Part shown: piece after piece, positions 34,001-45,700 of the stretch
Numbering within the stretch: position 1 is the stretch's first letter
How the letters are laid out: each line of letters starts with the position of its first letter
The notes under the pieces: model-generated
The model's input: the letters and a program-made list of their open reading frames with translations, nothing else
Database searches by the model: none
Told to the model about the DNA's origin: nothing
Made by a program: the position numbers and the translations under genes
Assembly: GCA_036245525.1 (NCBI GenBank)
Contig: BTPG01000006.1
Location: 93,616,650-93,680,649 of the forward strand
Source: Semisulcospira habei
Lineage: Eukaryota > Mollusca > Gastropoda > Semisulcospiridae
DNA: 64,000 bases
Direction: 5' to 3'

Positions 34001-37000
34001 TCCGCCAGGCCTGGTACGCTGGACACTCCCAAGCCTTCGCCATACCTCTTCCAGCGGTGGATGCGGCGGCCTTAGTACAGGCGGGCGGCCGCAGACTCGT
34101 CCTGAACTCGTGGCCTCGGCCTCTCGACAGGATCGCCTCCTTAGCGCGGAACTCGCTGGCGTGCTCGGGATTTTTGGAACTGGCTACCCAGGCAGCCCTG
34201 CAGTGCCTACAGGATACGTGGGACCTGGAGGTTCAGTCCCCGCTCCGTGACTTGCAGTCCATCCTGATAGCGGCCAACCGGCCGCCTACCATTCTTCCGT
34301 CAACGCCATGGCAGCAGCTGCCAATTGTGACCTCTGGAGGAGGGATACCCTTTTGCGCCTCTGCTCAGACCTTCCCTTGTCAGTGAAGACCCAGCTCCGT
34401 CAAGCCCCCTTAGGTGGTCCTCAGCTGTTCGGCGACACTTGGCAAACCGTTAAGGAATCTTCCAAGGACTTGTGGCCCAAGCCGGCATCTACCCCAGCCT
34501 CAACCCGCTTTTGCGCCCCCCGCCGGCCGGGGGTCGTGCCCGGCGGTCTTTCAGGCCCTCCTTTCCTCCAGTCGGATCTTCACGAGGTCGGGCCCGTCCA
34601 TTCCAGGCTCCTCAGGCCGGCCCCGCCCTCGCTCTTCTTGGCCCCGCGGTGCCCGTAAATCGGGCCGCGGTCGGGCTCATTGACTCGCCCCCGCCTCCGC
34701 CCCCGCCCTCAGTACTCGGGTCTCCTGTCGGCGGGCGGCTGTCGCTCTTCAGCGATCTTGGAGATCGCTGTTCCCGGACGACCTCTGGATTTTTTTTCGC
34801 CTGATCTGCTCTCACTGGGAAACGCCGCTAGTGGATCTGTTTGCCACCAGATGGAACAACCAGCTCCCGGTCTACGTCTCTCCAGTCCCGGATTCGCTCG
34901 CTTGGGCAGTGGACGCGCTCGCCATCCCTTGGGACGGCCTGTTTGCTTACGCCTACCCCCCGTCAGTCCTCGTTCCGAAGGTGCTGCGGAAGCTTCTCGG
35001 ATGCTTGGCGGTCCTCTTGCTGGTGGCCCCCTTCAACTGGACCAAGAGCTGGACCACGGACCTCCTCGCGCTTGCGACGGACCCTCCCCTGGAGCTTCCT
35101 ACCCCTCCCACGATGCTCGAGCAGCCCCGTCAGCAGCTCTTCCATCCGTGCCCGGAACGCCTCCGCCTACACGCTTGGAGGTTGTCCGGCAAGCCCTCGC
35201 CGCTAGAGGTTTCTCGGATGCTGCTGTGGCGGCAATTGCAGCAGCCCACAGACTCTCTACAAGGAAGGTGTACGAAGGCAAGTGGAGGGTCTTTCAGACT
35301 TGGTACGCCTCCCATGGACTCCCTCCCACTAACCTAGCCTCCCACCAACTGGCGGAGTTCTTCCTGTGGCTCTTCGACGACCAAGGCTTAGCCCCGGTCT
35401 CCATCAAGGGCTACCGCGCTATGATCGCGGACACCTACCGCCACCTGAGTCTTTCGGACCCAGGCGCCTGCACAGATCTGTCGGAATTACTGGCTCATTT
35501 TGAACTCCGACGTCCGTTTTCACGTTCCCTAGTACCCCGGTGGGATCTTGCCTGGGTACTGACGTGGTTGAATACGGACCGGTTTGAATCCCTCCCCTTG
35601 GCTTGGTTCTCAGATTTGACCCGGAAAACCTGTTTCCTTCAGGCTCTCGCTACAGCGTCCCGAGTCAGCGAGCTTCACGCTCTCTCGATGCTCCCAGCCT
35701 GTTTGCAGCTTCGGTCCGACGGCTCTGCACAGCTGCTCCCCGATCCGTCCTTCCTGGCCAGTAACCGCCGCCCCGCGGCGGCCCCTCAGATGCTAACTAG
35801 ACGGCCCCTCCGGGGAGCGGACCTCTCCCCTGGATCGCGGCAACAGGACCCAGTGCGGGCGCTAAGGATTTACCTGCGCCGCTCTAAGCCGCAGCGCCGG
35901 GGGCGCTCGCGCCTCTTACTACCTTTGTCCGCGGGCAGACACGACATCTCGGCCCAGACCTTGTCATCCTGGCTGCGGTGGGTGATTAGGTCAGCCTACC
36001 AGACCTCTCCCCACGCGGCGCTGAGCTCTTACAAATCCGGGCGCTTGAAGTGAGAGCAGTAGCCACCAGTCTAGCCCTGGACCACAACTGCTCGGTCAAA
36101 GATATTGTGACAGCGGGTGGCTGGCGCTCAGACTCCACTTTCGCACGCTTCTACCTTAGAGACCTATCCGGCCAACGTGACTCCCTGGCACGAGTGGGCG
36201 ACTTCTCCGCGGCCCAGCACTCCCTCCGAGCGCCGCTGGCGTCTTAGTTACGTCATAGCTGAAATCGTCGGGAGTTCTCTCTCGATGGGGCCGGCGGAAT
36301 GGTTGGGTTCTGGTTTAGGTACGGCACCCTCCGCCTGTTCGCCATTCTTCCAGATAGTAATGCCATCGGTAATGTATTTTGAAAAAACAAATGAATTTTT
36401 TTTCTAAAATGTATTTTTTTGAAAAATACTTACCGATGGCATTACTCGGATGGCCCTCCCACCTGCCCCGCTTGCCCTCTTGTGGCTAAGTGTGAAACTG
36501 ACGAGGTCGCCCTGTGCTCGCCCGGATAGGGTAGTAAGGGGAGGCCACCCGGGGTCCTAGTGCTTGGATCCCCGGTGTCTCCTCCCCAGTTGTGTGCTAC
36601 ACACAACTTTTGCTGAAATCTATAGGCAATAGAGTGTATTCCAGATAGTAATGCCATCGGTAAGTATTTTTTAAAAAAATACATTTTAGAAAAAAAATTC
36701 ATTTTTTATTACTTTTCACCCCTTCACTGCTGAGAAAAAAATGAACACAATTCAACAGCAAGAGACATAGATCCTCATGAGCCCCAGCGACTGTGGGGGC
36801 TGAGGAGGATCTATATATGTATCTTGCTGAGACCAGTTTGTATCCATGCTTCTTGGGTGGTGTTCAGAAGAACAAAAGTAGACGCACAGTGTACATACAG
36901 TGGCAGGGAAGAAGTGAAATTGTTTTCTCGAGAGTATCTGGTGAACAAGATACAAGTCTAAATACAAGTATAAGTCTGTGTTAGATGACACAATACAGTG

Positions 37001-39730
37001 TTTCACATCCATCCTCTGTCCAAAAAGACTATGATCTGAAATGTTTAATGTCGTCTAATAAATTGTGTTGTAACTGCTTTGTGTTTCTTTCTCAGCTGGG
37101 TTCTTTTCTGCATTTTGTGTTGTAACTGTCTTTTCTAAGCATGTTTCTTTCTCCATTGGGTTCTTCTCATCTAATACATGTACAATAGGGTTTATGGTCC
37201 GAAATTTTATTTTTTTTTTTTTTTTTTGAGGAGGGTGGGTGCGGGGGAGGGGAGGGGGGCTGGGGGGAGGGCGGGGGGGGGCTGGGGGGGGGGGGGGGGG
37301 AGGGGGTAGGAGGTCATCTGATAAAGAGTACTACTTTCGTTTGAAATTGTTTCACTTGTGTTTGGTTTGCTGAATGTTGTTACCTGTATTATGTTGTTTC
37401 CGCAGAATGAAGGCAATCTGCTCCCTGAATGAACAGATGATTCTGGATGATGTGCTACCTGATGTAAGTATTGCTGTCATGTAGCAGTTTCTGATGCCAA
37501 CCTGTTTGGTTTTTCATTTTAAAAATATGTTCTCCACCAAGAGGAAGATGGATTGGCCATGGCAGTTCAAGGGTAGTGCCTGAAGGCGCCAAGCTCATCT
37601 GGCACTACCTTTGAATTATCATAATCAAGCCATCTACAACATCTGGTACACGGTCTGTTTTGAAAGTGATTGTTATTGTTTTAAAGTGTTAACTCATTCT
37701 ACCCCAGAAACACCACAGCAAGATATGGATCGACCATGATAGTTCAAGGGTGATGCCAGAATAGCTTGGCGCCTATGGGCGCCAAACTATTCTGGCATCA
37801 CCCTTGAACTATCATGGCCGATCTGTGTCCTGCACTGGAAAGCAGTCTTCTGAGGACAACGGCAACACTTGGGGATTTCGGTGTTGGGGTAGAATGAGTT
37901 AAGAAAGTGGAAAGCCCATGTACTTTAGACATGGGAATATATACTGACAAGCAAAAGAAATGCAACATCATTGGAATCATCAGAAACACTGCAGTGTTTT
38001 GGATGATTTCGATAATGTTGCATTTCTTTTGCTCTTCAGTGTAGTTCAGTTTATAGTCCTCGATGTCAGCATGAAGCAGATTATCACTAGGCACTATTTC
38101 AAGTTATCAGGTTCAACCGTCTGTGGCAGTTGCCACATTTAGTGAAACAGATAATTAAGAGGGTGTTTTATTTTTCAGCGTTTTGGTCGACTGCTTGGTG
38201 TCTGCAAGGACCCCATCCGTGGCAGTATCTGGACATACACCTCTCAGGCCGTCTTTATGTATAAGGTGTCCAGAGAGAGCAGGTTGGTGCTGGCTGAAAC
38301 AATCAAGCTTTGTAGAAAGTGTTGAAGTAAATTGGTGTTGAAGTACTGGTGTGTGGGTGGGTGGGTGGGGGGTTGTGTGTGCTGTGTTCTTGTTGTCTGA
38401 TCAGAACTTGTAGTTTGCAGAAGTGTTGAAAATAAGTAGTACCAGGTGGTCTGTAATTTGTTTTTAGTGTTATCAAAACTTGCAATAATTGTATTATACC
38501 AGTAGCTATAATAATTATTTTATTTATATAGTCCAAACTCCCTAAGTTCAGGCTCCAAGTGCTTTGCAATAAATGACAAACTTAAAATGACAGTGCTGAA
38601 AACAGACATAAAAAAATGATCGTTCGACAGTTTTAGATGATAATAATCCCTGAAGAAGGTATATAATATTGAAGCATGGACACACCTCTTCTGTATTTTA
38701 AAAGATTTCTTTTTATAGATTAACACAAATTGTTCAAGGGTAGTGCAAAATTAGCTTGGCACCTTCTTAAGTGCTAAATCTAATTTGGCACTATCTTTGA
38801 ACAGTCATGGTTGATCTGTCTCCTGTTAACCCCTTCCCCGTCAGTGGATGCAGTTTGTGTGATTGAAATCTGTTTTAATCCAGCGCACAAGAGCCCAAGC
38901 CATACCAGGAGCATAAATTGAAAGTGGTGTCAGCAAGAGGCATAGATCCTCCTCAGCCCCCGGAGTTGCGAGGGCTCATGAGGGTCTATGTCTCTTGCAA
39001 ATCGTGTTTACTATTTCTCAGCAGTCAAGGGGTTGAAGGTGTGAATGTCATGATGAAGTGTGAATGAACATGTCCTTGTGCTTTTTTTTTTTCCTGCAGG
39101 GATGTGTGGCAAATGTATCTAGACAGGGGAGATTTCGAGCTGGCAAAAAGATATTGTCAGGTAGGTGCATCTTTTGTGTTCAGATTTGTTCACTTAAATC
39201 TCAGGCCTTTAAATACATTTGTGGATTTTTACCTCATGTGTTGTAACAGAAGTTAGCCTATACAGTGGGAGATCCGTCATCTATCTGACGTTCATCGGCT
39301 TGTTTTTGTAATTCTGTGCGAAAATTGTGTTTTTTTTCTCCAAAAGGCTAATTTCAACTTCAAAGTCAAACATGGTGCACAGCCACCAGATGATAAGACC
39401 TTCCAAACGTACTACCTTGAGTGATCCCTCTAAAAGGTCAAGGGTCACAGGAGGTCAGAAAATGTGTCAGAATTGCCATATTTAGGTAATAGTCAAAGCA
39501 TCATAACTGCATACAATGATGTAAATGGTCTGTAACTAACGAAAAAGCTTATTGAGGAAACAGTAGTTATTTATACTGGAACTGTTCTTGTTGCAGGACA
39601 GTCGATTCAACCTGGAGAAGGTGTTGATCAAACAAGCAGAGCATCTGTTCGAAGCTCGGCTGTGAGTCTCATTTGTAGTGCATCCTTTGTTCTTAGACAG
39701 TGGCTCTGTGCCGTGCCAGGACCATGTGTA

Positions 39731-39772
<42 letters not shown>

Positions 39773-42700
39773 TGCAAGCATGTGTGTTCGGTTTTTTTTT
39801 GGTTGTTTTTTTGTTTTTTTCTTAATAAAATTAAATCTACCTAGTTTTAGTAATTGATGTGATGTGAAATGTACATTTACTGTTATCTTAATTCTTAAAC
39901 AATGGCAAGATGACTGTGATGAAAGACAAATTTCCCTTTCACATATATTGGGACAATCAAGTGTTTTTGTATTGTATAAAGTTTGTATTTGTATCACAGC
40001 AGATAAACTTATTTTCATCAATCAAAAGAGAGGTGCTCTTGAATTGCAAAAGGTGTCACCTGTCATACAAGACCGTCAGTTAGGTGGCTACACTCGCAGT
40101 CACAACTACAGCTGCCTAAATGGTGGTCTTTAATGACAGGTGATGTCTCATAAGGGGTGGTCGCTCAAAACAGGTGCTGCTTTATTGCAGTTTGGTCTTA
40201 ACCCTTTTAGCCCCAGATCCCTACAGCAGGAGATGGCTTGACCAGGATAATTCAAGGGTAGTGCCAGATTAGCTTGGCGCCTTCAGGCGCCAAGCTAATC
40301 TGGCACTACCCTTGAATTATCCTGCAACTGGTACATAGTCGTTAGGCAACACCTCCAGAATTGAGAAATTGGACCTTGGGGTTAAAAGGGTTAAAAGACA
40401 GGTGCTGTCTGAAGGGAAGCGTTGACGGGCCAAACATGTTGCCCGTCATTACAGACCTTTGTTTAGGTGGGTACAGCCACCTAAATGATGGTCTTCATTT
40501 ACAGGTGATCTCTTAGGAGGGTGGTCGCTCACAACAGGTTCTGCTGTGTTGTAATTTGAAAAGAAACTGTGAAGAGCGAGCTGTTAACCCTTTTAGCCCC
40601 AACACCCAACAGCAGGAGGTGGATTGACCATGATCATTCAAGGGTGATGCCAGATTAGCTTGGCGCCTTCAGGCTAGTCTGGCGCTATCCTTGAATGATC
40701 ATGGTCAATCCACCTCCTGCAGCCGGTACATAGTCATTAAGTAACACTTCCCAAATAATAATAATAATAATAATACCGTTATTATATAGGCGCTTTTTTT
40801 GGGGGAAATGCACCCATGGGGCTAAAAGGGTTAAAGGGGAATGTGTTTTTTTTTTTAACGTTTGCTTAATTGAGGTTGGCACAAGGACTTGTGCCCACTA
40901 AACCTCACTCTGCATGCAGCCAGTGGCGATGAACAGTACTGGCAGGTGCATGTACAAATGAAGGCCATCCTGCTGCCTTTCATGACTAACGCCTTCACTA
41001 CTGGAAAAGTCTCAACACCACCCAGCGTCAAGAGGCAAAGAACCTCATGAGCACCTGCAGATGCAGGGGTTGATGAGGTTCTTTGCCTATTGCTGACTTT
41101 ATTCATATCTGTGCTCCTTGGCTTGATGGGATTAAGCGGTGCTGAATTCGCCCTGCTTTCAAAGACACAATGTTGCAAGTCCGCTGGCAGTGAGGGCGTT
41201 AACAGATACCGGCGCTTCCGCGTTTCAGGTACGACGAGAGTGCAACCATGTATGCCAGGACTCAAAACTCCTTCGAGGAGGTGGCCCTCAAATTTATCAA
41301 GCTGTCTGACAAGGAACCTTTGCAGACCTTCATAATGGAGAAACTCAACTCCCTGCATGCACAGGTATGAGCGGCTTTCACCTTCAGCTCTTTCACCGAG
41401 TGCTTTGCCTCTCAAAGTGGGGGGAGTTTTGATTAACCCTTCTACTGCCGGGGCAAGGTGAATGCTACCCATGTGCAAGAGACATAAATCCTCATGAGCC
41501 CCCGCATTCGCGGGGGCTCATGAGGATTTATGTCTCTTGCTAGTCCTGTGTTGTTTGTGCCCACATATGGTCCCATTTCATTTGTGTTCTTCACGTGAAT
41601 GTCGATCAGTGTGGAACAATTTCTGACGCGAAATATGCGTCCACCGGCAGTCATGGAGTAAAAGGAGAAAGAGCTGACCAGTTTGCAAAACACGCCTTTA
41701 CCATAGCTGACACTTAGTTCTCTGTCAGCTGCCAGAGAGATAAGGCGCGGCGAGGTCAGATTCCACTCTCGCGCGCTCACTCTATTTATATCGCACCTGC
41801 TACTGTGCGGTACACGGCTGGCTGTCTATAGCGTGACCGTCGCTCTGCCGCTATAACAACTACCTACAGGTTTGTAGTCATAACACATCTCTGCCTAAAG
41901 TGACTGTTGTGAAAGCAACATTGTTCAAAAGTTGAAATTCTCACCTACACACTGATACCAAACATGACAACATTATGATTTACGCTTGTGTAGCAGGTTA
42001 TGGTGAAAAAAAAGAGAACAAGAATTTGTTGATGTACGATGTCGGTATTTGTTGTGAAATTGCCAAAGTTCCCATAGCCATAACATGAAGACGCAACTTT
42101 TCCCAATGAAACACTTACATGCATAAGGGACAGCATGCCTATGGTAAGTATCGCTTACCAGATTTTGGTTCTGCGGTGAAGGACGGAAGCAGGAGGGTGA
42201 TTAATGAGGTCACTGACAGGTCGCGTTCTGGCATTTGTTTCCTCAAAAACATTACCGATGACATTACTTTATGGAAAAGGTCTACTAGCTTACCCAATTT
42301 TAGCCTAAGAACCTGTTGTGTTCCCACACAACCAGGGAGGCACTCAGGGATCCCTAACCAGGGTCGTGAGTAGCTTCCCTTCCCTGCCCATCCACTCACG
42401 TGCCACCTGTTGTTCTACTTAGCTTGCAGTGAACAGACGTGTTCTAGCCTATGGGACCTGGCCTCGTTTTGGACTGTGTTGGACCGGTCGACGTGTGCTC
42501 GGCTGGCGGAGACAATGTGTTCAGTGCTATGGTCGCCTGGTGCACCGTTGTTTTCTCAGACATTATGGACTTGGCAGCTTTCCGTCCTTTCAGCGTCGCA
42601 CAGCTCGAAGCTACGTAGTGTTGGAGAATGGTTGTCTGTATCGAGCTCACTGAATGACGGATGCCATGCTGGGAGCCTCTTGGTTGGCGGGCGCTTCGTT

Positions 42701-45700
42701 GGCTGGGGAGGTGTTGGACCGTTCTCAGCATGTGGGACCCTTCCCTTCCGCCTCGCTGGACGGGCTACGGCGTCGTCGTAGCAGTGACCGACGGCCTTCG
42801 ATCAGGTTTTTCTACCCGGTCTCTCTCGCCATAGCAAGGTAAGGCCTCGGTTCTTTTTCTTGACTGGCGCTCGGTACGCCAGGCGGTGGTTCGCGCTTGT
42901 GCCAAGTAGGTTTCGGGACTGTCGTTTTCTGTCTAACGCGTCTTGGCTTATGCGCATGGGCGGATAGTCAAATGGTGATTTAAGCAGAGAATTACGTGCT
43001 GCTCAGTGACACAGGACCCTTCCCCTGTGTCAGGGGACCAACACACGCTCCGCACCGTGTTAGTTGTAAAAAAAAAGAAAAGAAAACAGACAGTCCTCCC
43101 ACCTGCCTCGGACTGAGGTCGGTCTGGCACGAACTACTCGGACCCTTTTTAGGTTATAGCGGTGGTCTGGCGGAGCAGTGCTCTTGCACCTTGTGCTTCG
43201 GCTCCCGCCGCCTAGGTTATAGCAGTCTAATTTTGGATACTGCGGCCATTTCCACCTGGCACAGAGAGGGTGCGAACTGTACGCTTTTGTGCTGGGCAGC
43301 AGTGTCCTTATCGTACACTCATTCTGACTTAACCATATGGGCTCCGGCAGACCGTCGGGTTCTTCCGTACTACCGCGTGGCGGTTATGTTTCTCTGTGTA
43401 CATTATACTTGCTTGTACTGGGCCATGCAGCATGCGGTAGGTAAACTTGCATAAGTGAAAGTACTGTCTGGGCGTGGGGTCGCTCGTTGCATGGCGTCCC
43501 GGGCCACGGCCACTCGCCTCTCACTTTGTCTATGTTGCAGGAATGGTCCGCACCACTTGTCGGGCATGATGCATGCGGGGTACTCCCCCTGCTCGGGCTG
43601 CGCATCTGGCCACACTGGCGGCTCCTGCGCGCCCTGGGTGGATGAACGTGGTTGCAGTTGGGGGCTCCGTCGGCCTGCACGACCGTCGCCGTCCAGGATC
43701 CACCCACCTGCTACCACTACAGACAGGCTTAGCAGATGCTTCTCCAACAGGACTCGCCAGCCTCTTCGAGACGCCAGATGTGTACCACGGCTCACGCCCC
43801 AGGACGGCGTTTTCCTCTGCGCCCCCGGATATGGCCCGCTCGCTCCTACGATAAGTCCTTTGCCAGCAGCGCCCCCGCCTCCCTGAGGCCGGCCTGCGGA
43901 GACCTTCGCTGCCTTGTCCTTGGCTTTGGCGGGCCCGATAGACTACACGACGTCAGAGGCTCTTGCACTCCACTTGGCCGGAGGAATTTTGGTCGCAGCT
44001 TGAGTCCTTCGGGCGCAAGCGCCCGACACCGGTCCGTGACCGTCCGTCTGCCTTGGCGCCCCTCTCCTCGATAAGAGGAAGTCACCAACCACGCCCACTC
44101 TGCCAAACGTTCGACTCGCGACTACGGCTTGCGTGCTTGGATTGCACCTTCTACGTTGTCTGCACCGTTTGGGCCCACTGACTCTGAGCCACTAAGCCGG
44201 CAGAGCGCCAGCCTCACCGAGCCTGGCCTGCAGCGACCTTGTCAACCTTCCTCTGATGGTCCTACCATTCCCCCCACAAGTAAGCCCACTGACTCCTACG
44301 GCGAGTCGCTTAGCCGGCAGCGTGCCACCCCTCCCTGAGGCCCAGCCGCAGCAACATTCGTGGCCTCTTCAGTGATGTCATTGCTTGGACTGCTATTTCT
44401 ACGGGGACCGCTCCGTTTGTGTCCACTGACTCCTATGGCGAGTCGCTTAGCCGGCAGTGTGCCACCCCTCCCTGAGGCCCAGCCGCAGCAACATTCGTGG
44501 CCTCTTCAGTGATGTCATTGCTTGGACTGCTATTTCTACGGGGACCGCACCGTTGTGCCCGCTGACTCCTACGGCGAGTAACTAAGCCGGCAGAGCGCCA
44601 GCCTCACTGAGCCTGGCCTGCAGCGACCTTTATCAACCCGTACACCTTCCTCTGGCAGTCCTGCTGGTCCCCCCACGAATACGCCCACTGACTCCTACGG
44701 CGAGTCGTCTAGCTGGCAGCGTGCTGCCCCTTCCTGAGGCCCGGCCGCGGCAACCTTCATTGCCTCTTCAGAGACATTGTGACAGACCACGTGATACCCG
44801 GAGCTCCAGACGCCCCTGCTCGCCGGAGGGCACCCCTGCCGAGGCTGGCCTACAGCGACCTTCGTTGACTTGTGCCCTGTCCACTGGCGGTCCTGGTGTT
44901 CCCCTCTCGAGTAAGCCCGCTGACTCCTACGGCGCGTCACTTAACCGGCAGAGCGTCTGCCTCACAGAGGCTGGCCTGCAGCAACCTTCGTCGACTGGTA
45001 CACTATCCCCTGGCAGTCCTGGCGTTCCCCTTTCAGGTAAGCCCGCTGACTCCTATGGCGAGTCGTCTAGCCAGCAGCGTGCCCGCCTCACCGAGGCCCA
45101 GCCGCGGCGACCTCCGTTGCCTCGTCATAGACATCTTGGCAGTTCCAACACGCCACTCCACGCCAGGCGCCCCTGTCACCTCCGCTCTTTGGAAGGCGCC
45201 TTCCCCTACGGACTGTGATGCGCAGCGCGACGACGGATGGAGCCCTCGGCGCGGAATAGGTACATCTCAGCCCCATCCTTTCGCATGGAGACATCCAGGA
45301 CCCTCCGGGCCGCCATGCGGCCCTTGGATTTCACCATCAGTCGCGACCTGTCTGACGCGTATCTCCACGTCCCATGCTCCCCGCCTCCCGACGGCACCTG
45401 CGCTTCGCCTTCGTCGGAGTGGTCTAATCAGTTTCGGGCCCTTCTGCTGTTCTCAGCCTCAGCCCATGGGCTTCACCCGCAGATGGGACGCCATCGTTGC
45501 CAACGCTGGACAGTTGCCCTCCAGCCCTACCTCGAGCAGTTAGACGGCCTCCTTCTGAGGAAGCCGGCGGAGACCACGCTAGTGATGGACAGGGATACGC
45601 TGATCCGGTGGCTGCCGTGGCTCAGCTTCCTGATCAATGCGCGCAAGTCGGACCTCCCACCTTCCCGCTGCTTCGTACACATCGGGATGGACTTCGCGAC

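Larger units (their letters stand above)
31755..36707 (+). mobile_element. DIRS-type retrotransposon E2, RT deleted
   Basis: Inverted terminal repeats lie at about 31771-31945 and 36491-36665, with an internal complementary region at 36351-36449. Gag and the tyrosine recombinase are present. The sequence passes from a Gag-spacer directly to WETPLVDLFATRWNNQ, so RT and RNase H (about 1.4 kb in E1) are missing at a junction near 34790-34830. It is a deletion derivative that would need RT from another copy. Confidence 0.9.
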
